Positions 55,201 to 63,845 are shown, counted from the stretch's first letter. The stretch is DNA of 64,000 nt from Limnoglobus roseus (GCF_008254045.1 NZ_CP042425.1:6014001-6078000), one strand, 5' to 3'. The notes: generated by a model from the sequence alone, not told the origin. Made by a program: numbers and translations.

Positions 55201-55307
55201 TCCCCGCCGAGTTCCGCGAGAAATTGAAGCAGTACAACATCAACATCAAGAACGCGGCGAAGCCCCAGGCGAAGGCGGCCCCGAAACCCGAAGACAAAAA
55301 GCCGTAA
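52206..55307 (+). CDS. secreted 1033-residue coiled-coil protein with low-complexity repeats
   Basis: Signal peptide MSIRRLALSTLLAGFGVPAFAAPD, then about 650 residues of Lys/Glu/Ala/Gln heptads, a very long coiled coil (for example EELKNLPLPDKQEAKQALDK). From about residue 758 come five MKGEGQP-type units, then a second coiled segment (AQAALNQAQAVAPMAVQKQL) and a Gly-Pro-Gln collagen-like region near 890-945 (PGQQPGKPGQ). The end (GDGTFINLQKKERDKVQQNA) is charged. Similar proteins are found last-but-one in planctomycete MoxR operons; a structural or cell-envelope linker role is inferred. GGAG lies eight bases before the ATG at 52206; an upstream ATG at 52152 would add 18 residues before the signal. 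Confidence 0.8.
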   Translation: MSIRRLALSTLLAGFGVPAFAAPDAASPAAQREQQKKVAAEIEQTARRISTTLRVMHYQKLDAGTEQKMLDEVAKTLRGLSQDQIQAVLKHLDNAMKAPDDATATAEQREAYQKHRTVVTTLRGMMNKLDILKSLDQASIRIEKLAKDEHGMHLRAIQTDNFKPVPARGGRGIVRDDREEQADSQGDLGNELQSIITQLAVLKATLTPEQKVRLEKSDAPGKGGQILADMVIVSKDLNAGQFTGASERQLRVSKELQALAVALRTPRDKVTALKEARDKVEKALQAEQALKAETEIAKKPEQVKRQPDRMERYAPDPKKVETHRLADQQARLEFETREIRKTLEDLSKEAAAKLSPAESEMKRAQDELRQNEDPDKAVPAEQGAADRLKEAREELDKQIAQAEKEKSDALEATKKAAELVEKLIQEQKKVQAETKSEQKPDQLKKVAEDQKEVAKKAEELKNLPLPDKQEAKQALDKAAEEAKKAADDLAAKDKNAAQPKQDETLKALEAAKKALDDKAKEIEKRREDLAKIEEAQKKLEELSKQEKKIAEEAKANPDANKDKNEQLAKKQDELTPQTKEVGEQVKDVSPEAAKKIGESAEKQQEAKDKLQKDMPKPASEKGTEAAKKLDEAKEALDKKAEELKAKEIADQAALQPNQVSPMDAAQQLAKAIEQANKAAEQANKAAEQLQKPMDNAAKNLAEQQKQIAEQAKKMNQAEAAKNAEEAAKALEQGDIPKAVQEQQAAIEKLNDAAKGEPMMGEGQPMKGEGQPMKGEGQPMKGEGQPMKGEGQPMNNAQLAKAQQQVKEATEALAKSAEANQAAQAALNQAQAVAPMAVQKQLDQAAQQLNQAGQQLGQGQPMNAGQSQQEAAKQLGEALKTLNAAAEAAGQQPGQPMEAQGQPGMEPGQPGQPGQQPGKPGQQPGKPGQPGQKPGQPGQQPGQPGKQENNQSRGEGDRTGPDDKMKNVTPSGQSKDGDGTFINLQKKERDKVQQNAEAAFPAEFREKLKQYNINIKNAAKPQAKAAPKPEDKKP
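54477..54581 (+). repeat. five 21-bp tandem repeats coding MKGEGQP
   Basis: Five in-frame units of 21 bp (54477, 54498, 54519, 54540, 54561). The first codes MMGEGQP and the rest MKGEGQP; the third positions of codons differ between units, so the copies are old enough to have drifted while the protein repeat is kept. Confidence 0.9.
54870..55045 (+). repeat. Gly-Pro-Gln collagen-like low-complexity repeat
   Basis: Imperfect units of GQPGQQPGK and PGQKPG type code a Gly/Pro/Gln-rich stretch of about 58 residues within the coiled-coil protein. The DNA is a run of CCCGG/CAACC words and is prone to slippage. Confidence 0.8.
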
Positions 55308-55327
55308 CCGAGGACGGGGTCACGATC

Positions 55328-56305
55328 ATGAAACGGTTCTTCCTGACGGCCCTGGTCTGCCTGGCCTTTCTCCCTTCGTCCTCGCAGGCGGAGGAGAAGG
55401 TGAAGATCGACGACGCGACTAAGAAGTCGATCGACAAGGCGCTCGCCTGGTTGAAGGAACACCAAGACCGCGACGGCAAGTGGGGCAACCCGGCGATCAC
55501 GTCGTTTTGCCTCCTCGCCTTCATGGCCAACGGGCACGTACCCAATCAGGGTCTTTACGCGCCGGAAGTTTCGAAAGCGGTTCGCCAACTTCTCTCCGAA
55601 GCCCAGGACAACGGCTACCTCGCCGGCCGCGGGGCCGGCAACATGTACTGCCACGGCATGGCGACCCTCGCACTTACGCAGGTCTACGGCATGACCGGGG
55701 ACGAGGAAGTCAAGAAGGTGCTGAAGAAGGCCGTCGACCTCATCCTCAAATCGCAGAACTCCGAGGGCGGCTGGCGGTATGACCCCACGCCCACGGCCGC
55801 CGATATCTCCGTAACGATCATGCAGGTGATGGCCCTTCGCGGGGCCAAGGACAGTGGCCTGCACGTGCCCGACAGCACGATCAAGAACGCGCTGAAGTAC
55901 ATTGACAAGTGCCACGACGCCCGGACCGGCGGGTACAAGTACATGCCGTACTCCGCCGGTGCCGGCTACGCCCGGACCGCCGCCGGTGTGTGCGTCTTGC
56001 AACTCAGCGGGGAGTACGAGGCGGCCCAGATCGACGACGCCGTCAAATACCTGGAACGCGAGGAAAGTGACCGCACGCACTTCTGGTACGGGCACTACTA
56101 CGCTGCCCACGCCTTCCACCAACTCGGCGGCAAGAAGTGGGAGGACTATTACACCCGGATGAAGGACACACTCCTCTCCCGGCAAAAGTCCTCTGGCGAA
56201 TGGCTGGAGCGGATGGAGCAGCAGAACGGGGCGGCGTACCAGACAGCCATCGCCGTTCTGATCCTCAGTGTGCCCTCCGACTACTTACCGATCTATCAGC
56301 GTTAA
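55328..56305 (+). CDS. secreted prenyltransferase/squalene-cyclase-fold protein
   Basis: A 325-residue exported protein; signal peptide FFLTALVCLAFLPSSSQAEE. The mature part is built of repeats with the squalene-oxidase/prenyltransferase pattern: KALAWLKEHQDRDGKWGN, LILKSQNSEGGWRYDP, ALKYIDKCHDARTGGYKY, CVLQLSGEYEAAQIDDAVKYL, LLSRQKSSGEW. These form an alpha/alpha barrel. No DxDD or DCTAE motif of the cyclases is seen, and the protein is exported, so a binding or scaffold role is more likely than terpene cyclisation. Last gene of the MoxR operon, 20 bp after the coiled-coil gene. Its last 4 bp overlap the convergent DUF1559 gene. Confidence 0.83.
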   Translation: MKRFFLTALVCLAFLPSSSQAEEKVKIDDATKKSIDKALAWLKEHQDRDGKWGNPAITSFCLLAFMANGHVPNQGLYAPEVSKAVRQLLSEAQDNGYLAGRGAGNMYCHGMATLALTQVYGMTGDEEVKKVLKKAVDLILKSQNSEGGWRYDPTPTAADISVTIMQVMALRGAKDSGLHVPDSTIKNALKYIDKCHDARTGGYKYMPYSAGAGYARTAAGVCVLQLSGEYEAAQIDDAVKYLEREESDRTHFWYGHYYAAHAFHQLGGKKWEDYYTRMKDTLLSRQKSSGEWLERMEQQNGAAYQTAIAVLILSVPSDYLPIYQR

Positions 56306-57192
56306 TCCGGCAGTTGCAGGGTTTCGCCCCCGGCCCGTGTGATGAGCGCGGCCATGAGGCGGCTGTCTACGCTCTTGCGGACGAACCGCACGCTGCCGTC
56401 GGCAAACGAGATGTTCGCCCCGCCGGTGTGGAAAGCGTAGATCTCGTGGGCGTTGCAGCAGTTGACCGCACACGTCCCCCACGCACCCGACCCATCTTCC
56501 TGCCAGCCGTCGAAATTGATCGGGTATATCCCGTTGTAGGCCGCCCAACTCGGCATGAGCGTCGTGGCGGTCGTTTGTTTGCCGAATAGGTACACGTCCG
56601 GGCGGCCGGCCACTTCCACGATCAACAGCGTGCCGGCCGTGCCATCGGTGATGTCCAGAATTCGCCCACCGGTCTGGTACGGCATTGCGCTCCGCGGATC
56701 GCCCTGCCAGGGGGATAAAAGGCCTGTGGCGATTAACGCCGGATCAACGTCGAAGATCGCCGTGTAGTCCGCCAGCCCGTAGGTCTGTCCGTTCTCGACG
56801 TTGTTTCGGCCGCTCGGTGCCGAGGGGCAGAGTAGGGTGGCGATGGTGGTACTCGTCGCCGGTTGGTTGTCGGCGTGGTCCCAGGGGCGGTCGAAGCGGT
56901 ACAGGCGGTGGACGGCGACCTGCTCGATGTACGGCAGAACCTCGGGAACCCACGACCGCGGGTTCGACTGAGGGCTTGCCAGGTCGCCGTACATGGTGGC
57001 CGGGAAGCGGTCCGTCGTGTCGTGGCACTGGTGGAGCGCGAGGGTGACTTGCTTCAAATTATTCGCGCACCGCATTCGCGCGGCCGCCTCGCGGACCTTC
57101 TGTACGGCCGGGAGGAGTAGGCCGATGAGGATGGCGATGATCGCAATGACCACGAGCAGTTCGATCAACGTAAACGCCAAGCGTCGCCGCAT
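56302..57192 (-). CDS. DUF1559 type-II-pilin-like protein
   Basis: A 296-residue protein with the prepilin N-terminus MRRRLAFTLIELLVVIAIIA, helix to about residue 30, then the DUF1559 domain: LLPAVQKVREAAARMRCANN, LKQVTLALHQCHDTTDRFPA, the YIEQVAVHRLY block, a metal-rich or Cys-rich middle (GTCAVNCCNAHEIYAFHTGGANISFADGSVRFV) and a C-terminal GGETLQLPD. This is the large planctomycete family thought to sit on pili or in the envelope. The residue before the Phe of F-T-L-I-E is Ala instead of the usual Gly. The ATG at 57192 is used. Its stop overlaps the cyclase-fold gene by 4 bp, tail to tail. Confidence 0.9.
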   Translation of the reverse strand: MRRRLAFTLIELLVVIAIIAILIGLLLPAVQKVREAAARMRCANNLKQVTLALHQCHDTTDRFPATMYGDLASPQSNPRSWVPEVLPYIEQVAVHRLYRFDRPWDHADNQPATSTTIATLLCPSAPSGRNNVENGQTYGLADYTAIFDVDPALIATGLLSPWQGDPRSAMPYQTGGRILDITDGTAGTLLIVEVAGRPDVYLFGKQTTATTLMPSWAAYNGIYPINFDGWQEDGSGAWGTCAVNCCNAHEIYAFHTGGANISFADGSVRFVRKSVDSRLMAALITRAGGETLQLPD

Positions 57193-57270
57193 GGGGCACC
57201 CTCAAACCCGTTTCCCCCCAGCATACCCGTCGATTGGGGTCGGGGAAACGGCATTTCAGCCGCGGGCGGT

Positions 57271-57615
57271 TCATCGCTTCCGGCGGCGTGGGTGATTCTT
57301 CTTCCGCCGCCCGGCGGGGAGTTTTCGCACCCACTTGATGAAGCCCGCCAGTTCCGGGGCGTTGCGGAGTTGTTCCAGTGATGTGTACTCGGCCGCGAGA
57401 GTTCGGTTCGTGAACGTTGCGTGGACCATCCCGTGGCACTGCGAACAAAGGAACGCCACGTGCTCGGTCGTACCGCCGCGGGACTTCGGCAACATGTGGT
57501 GCTTCGTGAGGAGGTGCTCGTCGAACGCGCGCAGACACAACCCACAAGGGCATGGAAGGGGCTGGTTCTCGTCCCACACGGCTGGAAATCTCCTCACGCA
57601 CTGGCGGGCCGACAT
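57271..57615 (-). CDS. HNH endonuclease-like protein
   Basis: A 114-residue protein of the small HNH nuclease type. Cys22, Cys24 and Cys27 (CPCGLC), the motif LTKHHMLPKSRGG (His39-His40) and EHVAFLCSQCHGMVHATF (His52, Cys57, Cys60, His61, His65) give the beta-beta-alpha-metal core with a zinc-binding knuckle. The tail is very basic (AGRRKKNHPRRRKR). Such single-domain HNH proteins are common in planctomycetes and are often orphan; no restriction or homing context is seen. The start is uncertain: ATG at 57615 overlaps a perfect minus-strand TATAAT (57619-57614), and the frame is open to 57669. It is divergent from the TolB-like gene. Confidence 0.75.
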   Translation of the reverse strand: MSARQCVRRFPAVWDENQPLPCPCGLCLRAFDEHLLTKHHMLPKSRGGTTEHVAFLCSQCHGMVHATFTNRTLAAEYTSLEQLRNAPELAGFIKWVRKLPAGRRKKNHPRRRKR

Positions 57616-57659
57616 TATAGAGTAACGAGTGTCCCAAAGGTTCGCCGTGAGAACGCGCC

Positions 57660-58694
57660 ATGATACCACTGTCGATGCTTCTGGCCCTTTCCGCTTCGTC
57701 GGCCGATCCCGCGGATTGGGAAGTCGCCGAGGGCCGTTACCTGAAGAACGTCAAGGCCGTCACGACCGACTTCGTGCGGGCCGGCGAGGGGTACTTCTCA
57801 CCGGACGGCAAGAAGATCATTTACCAGGCGGAAGAGCAGGGGACCGGCAACCCGTTCTACCAAATCTTCGTGCAAGACCTCGCGACGGGCAACCGCCGCC
57901 GCATCAGCCCCGGCAAGGGTCGGACGACGTGCGCGTATTTCCGCCCGGACGGCAAGCGGGTGATCTTCGCGAGCAGCCACGAAGATCCGGACGTGGAGAA
58001 ACACCAAGCGGAAGAGTACAAGCAACGAGACGAGGACAAGAAGGCCGGCCGGCGGCCGCGGTACTCGTGGGCCTTCGACTCGCACATGAAGATTTACGAG
58101 GCGAACCCTGACGGCACCGACCTGAAGTGTCTTACGCCGAACGCGAAGGCGTATACGGCCGAGGGGAGTTTCTCGGCCGACGGGACGAAGATCGTTTACA
58201 GTTCCGGTAACGCGGGCAACGTCCAACTGTTCATCATGAACACCGACGGCAGCGGGGCCCGGCAACTGACGACCGTTTCTAACTGTTACAACGGAGGGCC
58301 GTTTTTCAGCCCCGACGGGACGAAGGTGATTTTTCGCTCCGACCGCAAGGAGAAGGACCGGCTGCAACTGTTCGTCATCAATGCGGACGGAACGGGCGAG
58401 CGGGCACTGACCGACAATGATAAATGGGTCTACTGGGCACCGTACTGGTACCCGGACGGCAAGCACATCATTTACACCGCCGCCGACCACAGCGACGACT
58501 TGAAGCGGCCGAACTACGACCTGTACTGGATGGCCCTCGATACGAAGGCCACCGTGCGGGTAACGCAGGCACCGGGGCAGGACATTCTGCCCGTGTTCAG
58601 TTCGGACGGCAAGAAACTACTGTGGACGAGCAGCCGCGACGGCCGCTCGCCGACACAACTGTACATCGCGGATTTCACGGCTCCCGCGGACTGA
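57660..58694 (+). CDS. TolB-like PD40 beta-propeller protein
   Basis: A 344-residue protein with a weak N-terminal signal (MIPLSMLLALSASSADPAD). The rest is a beta-propeller of TolB/PD40 repeats with the recurring S(P/A)DGK-(x)-(I/V)(I/V)(F/Y) motif: FSPDGKKIIYQAEEQ, FRPDGKRVIFASSHED, FSADGTKIVYSSGNAG, FSPDGTKVIFRSDRKE, WYPDGKHIIYTAADHS, FSSDGKKLLWTSSRDG, six blades. These proteins bind partner proteins or peptides in the periplasm; no peptidase domain follows here, so it is not a DPP/S9 enzyme. ATG at 57660 is 45 bp from the divergent HNH start. Confidence 0.85.
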   Translation: MIPLSMLLALSASSADPADWEVAEGRYLKNVKAVTTDFVRAGEGYFSPDGKKIIYQAEEQGTGNPFYQIFVQDLATGNRRRISPGKGRTTCAYFRPDGKRVIFASSHEDPDVEKHQAEEYKQRDEDKKAGRRPRYSWAFDSHMKIYEANPDGTDLKCLTPNAKAYTAEGSFSADGTKIVYSSGNAGNVQLFIMNTDGSGARQLTTVSNCYNGGPFFSPDGTKVIFRSDRKEKDRLQLFVINADGTGERALTDNDKWVYWAPYWYPDGKHIIYTAADHSDDLKRPNYDLYWMALDTKATVRVTQAPGQDILPVFSSDGKKLLWTSSRDGRSPTQLYIADFTAPAD

Positions 58695-58738
58695 CGAACT
58701 CGAACGCCTTCCGCCGTGAGAGCGGCGGAAGCGTTTCG

Positions 58739-59278
58739 CTATTGGATCAGGTGTCCGTTGTGCGGTCCGTCGGCTGCTTCTTCCCACTCTCGACGCACTT
58801 CCCGCAGGCCGGTTGCACACAGTTCGAACTGCTCGCTCAAGCGTTTCAGAACGGGCGCCTCCTGCGAGAATTGCTCGCCGTCGTATTGGCTGGCGATCCA
58901 GTACGATCGTTTGCCACAGGTCGTGTAATTCAGAACGGCGTGGTCTCCCCAAGTCTCGCGACTTCGCTGCAACGTCTCGGGAAAAAGACCAGCCCAGAAG
59001 AGGCTGACGTCGCCGATGTGGCGGTAGTATTCCCGCCGCGTTCGGCCACCGTCCGGCAGTGTGCCGGCTTCTTGGAGCATCAGAGCGAGATCGGTCAGGG
59101 GTTGGCCTTTGCCGTTCCGCAGGCGGTAAATCTCGTCGCGGTGCGCGAATCGTGTGAGGAGCCCAGAAAGGTAATCAACGATTTGCGGGTCGGCAACGCC
59201 GAGGCGGCCGAAAAAAGTCTGTTCGGTGACTCCTGCGAACAAGCGCACGAGTGGATGGTCCGGGGATGGCTCCCACAT
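58739..59278 (-). CDS. conserved hypothetical protein, 179 aa
   Basis: Not recognised. A soluble helical protein: HPLVRLFAGVTEQTFFGRLG, IVDYLSGLLTRFAHRDEIYR, LTDLALMLQEAG, RREYYRHIGDVSLFWAGLFPE, then HAVLNYTTCGKRSYWIASQYD and LKRLSEQFELCATGLREVRRE. The block YYRHIGDVSLFWAGLFPE reads as a conserved core. No signal peptide and no known catalytic motif. The start at 59278 (MWEPSPDHPLVRLF) is the only ATG that gives a sensible N-terminus. A -35-like TTGACG with TATCGG lies about 65-95 bp upstream. Confidence 0.7.
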   Translation of the reverse strand: MWEPSPDHPLVRLFAGVTEQTFFGRLGVADPQIVDYLSGLLTRFAHRDEIYRLRNGKGQPLTDLALMLQEAGTLPDGGRTRREYYRHIGDVSLFWAGLFPETLQRSRETWGDHAVLNYTTCGKRSYWIASQYDGEQFSQEAPVLKRLSEQFELCATGLREVRREWEEAADGPHNGHLIQ

Positions 59279-59343
59279 GGTAGGGCCCTCCGAAGGGATT
59301 GGTTTTGCGAACGAGAGGTTGGTTGTCGAATTCTTCCACGCGA

Positions 59344-59372
59344 CCGATACAAAATCAAACTGGCATCGTCAA
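59344..59372 (-). promoter_or_regulatory. possible promoter of the 179-aa hypothetical gene
   Basis: On the minus strand TTGACG (59372-59367), 17-bp spacer, TATCGG (59349-59344). The -35 box is strong, the -10 box weak. A 10-bp palindrome AGAATATTCT (about 59392-59401) lies just upstream. Confidence 0.3.
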
Positions 59373-59439
59373 GATGTGATGGCGGAAATAAAGAATATTC
59401 TATCGGATTCGGCTCGATCCCCGAGAATTCTGATGGGCC

Positions 59440-59673
59440 TTAACGAGACGCATTGATACGCCGATTTTCTCGTCGTTGACACTTCAACTGTGAGACCTCG
59501 TGACAGTTCTCCGGTAGTCTGGCCGCGTCAGGAATGAGAACGGGAAGGCCGTGTCGGATTGGAAAGGTCACGGCGCATTGCTCGCAGCAAAGCGTTTGAG
59601 CGTCCCGAGTGAGGGACGTCTCGCGAGTTGGGTCCAGGGGGCAACGGAGGCAGGCGAGCAGTTCGTCGGTCAT
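59440..59673 (-). CDS. Trm112-like zinc-binding protein
   Basis: A 77-residue protein. CLRCPLDP (Cys8, Cys11), LCCEQC (Cys29, Cys30, Cys33) and AVTFPIRHGLPVLIPD are the zinc ribbon and the conserved tail of Trm112-like proteins (YcaR type). In eukaryotes and archaea Trm112 activates methyltransferases for tRNA, release factors and rRNA; for bacteria the role is less clear, and the C-terminal 20 residues here are basic and unique. The ATG at 59673 lies only 25 bp downstream of the 16S terminator hairpin (59698-59725), so its promoter is either in that short gap or supplied by read-through from the rRNA unit. Confidence 0.8.
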   Translation of the reverse strand: MTDELLACLRCPLDPTRETSLTRDAQTLCCEQCAVTFPIRHGLPVLIPDAARLPENCHEVSQLKCQRRENRRINASR

Positions 59674-59697
59674 AGGAGATTATCCCTCAAACGAAAA

Positions 59698-59725
59698 AAG
59701 CCCTGCCAGTTTCCTGGCAGGGCTT
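59698..59725 (-). terminator. 16S rRNA terminator
   Basis: A perfect 12-bp stem with a GAAA tetraloop on the minus strand (AAGCCCTGCCAG / CTGGCAGGGCTT), followed by TTTTTT (rc of 59694-59699). It lies about 95 bases after the 16S 3' end and closes the unit before any 23S gene. Textbook intrinsic terminator. Confidence 0.9.
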
Positions 59726-59818
59726 CATCTATCGATGCAAGTTAGTAGCGTCACGTTACGTGGGTGAGGACTTGTCGGCTGTCGACTGTGAGGTCGACGC
59801 CTTGGATGGTTATCCTTA

Positions 59819-61325
<1,507 letters not shown>

Positions 61326-61594
61326 TTATCGTTGCTCGGCCGAAGCCGAACGCTTTTAAGTGTTTGCCTGCTTCGTTGCTCGGTTCAACTCATCTTCCGC
61401 GGGCCACCCAGGATTACTCCCGGCCGGCCCACGTCCGGCGAGCGTCGCCGACCAACGGCATACGCTCACCCACTGTAAGGCTCGTAACGCTACCAACTTG
61501 TCAAAGATCCACCGAACCGAGGATTGCGATCGTAGTAGGGGTTAGCCACCACTCCCGGTTCACTCGGCGACCACATCGCTGCGGTCGTGAGAGT
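61326..61594 (-). other. 16S rRNA leader
   Basis: About 270 bases between the predicted promoter and the mature 16S 5' end. It holds an 11-bp direct repeat TCGTTGCTCGG (61329-61339 and 61373-61383 on the plus strand) and small hairpins that could guide processing. Small reading frames in this stretch (61360-61744 on the plus strand) look non-coding and lie opposite the leader. Confidence 0.55.
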
Positions 61595-61622
61595 AGTTTA
61601 ACGGACGAGGTCGAAATGGCAA
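61595..61622 (-). promoter_or_regulatory. 16S rRNA promoter
   Basis: On the minus strand TTGCCA (61622-61617), 16-bp spacer, TAAACT (61600-61595), predicted start near 61588. Upstream of the -35 box, around 61635-61655, there is a run of T (CTTTTTCCCATTTTTTGG on the minus strand), the kind of A+T-rich UP element that boosts rRNA promoters. Confidence 0.5.
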
Positions 61623-61809
61623 CAGGGCGACGCCAAAAAATGGGAAAAAGTCTTCCGCCCTCCATTCTGGTTATGGTTGGAGGGTTGGCGGAGAGCCAAA
61701 TTGGAACGCCAATCGCTCTAGAAGGTGAGCAGATTCGACGTTAGAAAGATGATGACTGCTCTGCCCGAGCGGGTCAAGAACAAACAATCTTCTTCTCGGA
61801 TTTTTCTCT

Positions 61810-62583
61810 ATGGCGATCCCCAAGGTTCTAATTCTCCGTGGACCGGGCACGAATTGCGACCACGAAGTGGCGTACGCATTCGAAAGGGCAGGGGCGGAAG
61901 TCGAGAAACTTCACATCAACCAACTCCGCCAAGCGCCCCAGAAACTGCAGAACTATCAGATCCTGCTTCTACCTGGTGGCTTCAGTTACGGCGACGATGT
62001 GGCGGCCGGGAAAGTTCTCGCGGTACAACTGGAACACTTCTTGGCCGACGCGATTCGCGAGTTTCGCGATGCGGACAAACTCGTTCTGGGCATTTGCAAC
62101 GGTTTCCAGACCATCCTGAAAGCCGGGTTACTCGTCCCACCCGATGAGGACGGTCCATTGGCCACCCTCGCGCGCAACACCTCCGGGCGTTATGAAGATC
62201 GCTGGGTGAACCTGGACGTGACACCGGGGAAGAGCGTCTTCCTCAAGGGGCTTTCCACACTGGAGGTGCCGGTGGCCCACGGGGAAGGAAACTTTATCTG
62301 TCGGAAGGAGTGGATTCTCCAAGGACTGGCGCAAGCGGGGCAAGCGGTACTGCGTTATGCCGGCCTGAACGGTGAATCGCCCGTCTATCCCCAGAACCCG
62401 AACGGCTCCCAGGGGAACATCGCGGGCATCAGCGACGCAACCGGCCGCGTGCTCGGCCTCATGCCGCACCCCGAACGCAACGTCCTTCCGACCCACCACC
62501 CACGGTGGACGCGACAGGGGTTGCGGAAGGAAGGAGACGGGTTGGCGTTGTTCCGAAATGCGGTGGAGTATTTCACGACCTAA
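61810..62583 (+). CDS. purQ: phosphoribosylformylglycinamidine synthase subunit PurQ
   Basis: Glutaminase subunit of FGAM synthase in purine biosynthesis: it frees ammonia from glutamine for PurL. A class-I glutamine amidotransferase fold with GPGTNCDHEVAYAFERAG near the start, LPGGFSYGDDVAAGKV, the nucleophile Cys96 in GICNGFQ, His220 and Glu222 in PHPERN. At 257 residues it is longer than Bacillus-type PurQ (about 227) and includes an extra C-terminal stretch (WTRQGLRKEGDGLALFRN). No purL or purS is adjacent. It is divergent from the 16S unit (about 220 bp between the two predicted transcription starts) and ends 7 bp from the convergent ADP-ribosylglycohydrolase. Confidence 0.95.
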   Translation: MAIPKVLILRGPGTNCDHEVAYAFERAGAEVEKLHINQLRQAPQKLQNYQILLLPGGFSYGDDVAAGKVLAVQLEHFLADAIREFRDADKLVLGICNGFQTILKAGLLVPPDEDGPLATLARNTSGRYEDRWVNLDVTPGKSVFLKGLSTLEVPVAHGEGNFICRKEWILQGLAQAGQAVLRYAGLNGESPVYPQNPNGSQGNIAGISDATGRVLGLMPHPERNVLPTHHPRWTRQGLRKEGDGLALFRNAVEYFTT

Positions 62584-62590
62584 CCGCAGG

Positions 62591-63556
62591 TCACCGACCT
62601 ACGCGGTTGGTGTGGCGGATGACGAGGCGATTGGCCAGCTCTCGGATATAGGCAATACCCTTTCTCGACCTCTCAAATTGTTCGACCGCCTTTGCCGGGA
62701 TCGCCTGAATCCCGGCAAAGGCACCGACCAGGCATCCCGCCATAGCGGCCACGGTATCGGTATCATCCCCGAGCGAAATCGCACGTCCTACGGCAAACGC
62801 ATAATCGTCAGGCGAATCGACAAAACAAACGATTGCGGTGACGACGGAGCGGTCCGCGTGAAGTGTACTCCCGAGACCGGAGATCGAGTCCCCACGCTTG
62901 ATTTTCAAGGCCGAGCGGATGGCCCATTGGAATGACTCGGTCTCAACACGGTCGAGCAACGCCGTCAGAAAGTGCTTCCGCTGAATTTCTGACAACTGGA
63001 CTGCAAGGGAAACCGCGTGGGCAAGGAGTTGGGCGCCTTCGATTCCAACGGGGTGTTGGTGGGTCGGGAGGGCGGACTGCTTTGCCTGTTCCCAGACTTG
63101 TTCGGGCGAGTCGTGGAAGAGTAAACCAACCGGGGCGACCCGCATCGCGGCCCCGTTACCGAGGGAACCACCGGGAAAGATTGTTCGCGCGACTTCGCGC
63201 CAATCTCCTCCGGTCGCGGCCGTTTCCAAGATCTGCCGAGCACCGCGACCATATCCGCGATCGGGGTGGTAGTTGGCGACGAAGGCGGCTATCAACTTCT
63301 CGCCGTCAACATGGCCTTCGGAAACCAGTGTCTCCGCGAGGCCAATCATCATTTCCGTGTCGTCGGTGTAGTAGAGGGTATCACCGTCAGGATTCGTAAC
63401 GACGTGCGTACCTGCCCCGAAGCGATAGAAAATGTCGTCGCTCGTCAACCCTTCGTAAGGAGCACCGAGGGCATCTGCCACAGCTAGGCCGATCAGGCAG
63501 CCGTGAAATCGCTCGGGGAGTGATGCGATACTCCGACTTGTGGCCATGACTTTCAT
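62591..63556 (-). CDS. ADP-ribosylglycohydrolase family protein
   Basis: A 321-residue soluble Mg2+-dependent hydrolase that removes ADP-ribose from proteins or cleaves O-acetyl-ADP-ribose (ARH/DraG type). Metal-binding motifs are YTDDTEM (Asp65, Asp66 region) and the C-terminal GDDTDTVAAMAGCLVGA; FHGCLIGLAVADALGAPYEG is the usual N-terminus and GRGARQILETAATGG follows the ARH pattern. No DraT partner or nitrogenase gene is nearby, so it is a general eraser or DNA/RNA-damage enzyme rather than the nitrogenase regulator. An ATG at 63547 (MATSRSIASL) is an equally possible start. It ends 7 bp from purQ. Confidence 0.88.
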   Translation of the reverse strand: MKVMATSRSIASLPERFHGCLIGLAVADALGAPYEGLTSDDIFYRFGAGTHVVTNPDGDTLYYTDDTEMMIGLAETLVSEGHVDGEKLIAAFVANYHPDRGYGRGARQILETAATGGDWREVARTIFPGGSLGNGAAMRVAPVGLLFHDSPEQVWEQAKQSALPTHQHPVGIEGAQLLAHAVSLAVQLSEIQRKHFLTALLDRVETESFQWAIRSALKIKRGDSISGLGSTLHADRSVVTAIVCFVDSPDDYAFAVGRAISLGDDTDTVAAMAGCLVGAFAGIQAIPAKAVEQFERSRKGIAYIRELANRLVIRHTNRVGR

Positions 63557-63631
63557 CTCATGGGGCCGTAGCCTTCGAGCATCTTCTGAGGTAATCTAAA
63601 CGCGGTTCATCCTTGTCACCGGAGGCCGGTC

Positions 63632-63841
63632 ATGAGCGCAGACGTTTCGGCGGAAGTTCGCAATCAGCGGGTGAAAGAGTTCCTGCAAATCCTGCCGCTG
63701 ACTGTTGAGTTGGCCGGACTGCCGCAGTGTGACCCGAACCGGCTGTTCACGCCGGATCAGATGGATCTGCGCTGCACCAATCTCAAAAATGCTTACAAGC
63801 TCGCTCGGCAACTGCTGAAGGAAATGAGCGAGGGCAGCTAA
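63632..63841 (+). CDS. small hypothetical protein, 69 aa
   Basis: Not recognised. A short soluble protein: helix RNQRVKEFLQILPLTVELAGLP, a Pro/Asn loop with CDPNRLFTPDQM, and helix NLKNAYKLARQLLKEMSEG. GGAGG (in ACCGGAGGCCGGTC) lies seven bases before the ATG at 63632, which supports that it is translated. It is divergent from the ADP-ribosylglycohydrolase and convergent with the gene cut by the right edge (its stop is 5 bp from the other stop). Confidence 0.6.
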   Translation: MSADVSAEVRNQRVKEFLQILPLTVELAGLPQCDPNRLFTPDQMDLRCTNLKNAYKLARQLLKEMSEGS

Positions 63842-63845
63842 CCGG

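Noticed and set aside
57614..57619. A perfect minus-strand TATAAT as promoter of the HNH gene
   Set aside because: It overlaps the ATG at 57615, so transcription from it would start inside the gene; no good -35 box is at 16-18 bp. It may be chance.
61364..61744. A 126-codon plus-strand frame upstream of purQ
   Set aside because: It runs opposite the 16S leader and promoter, has no ribosome site and no recognisable sequence.
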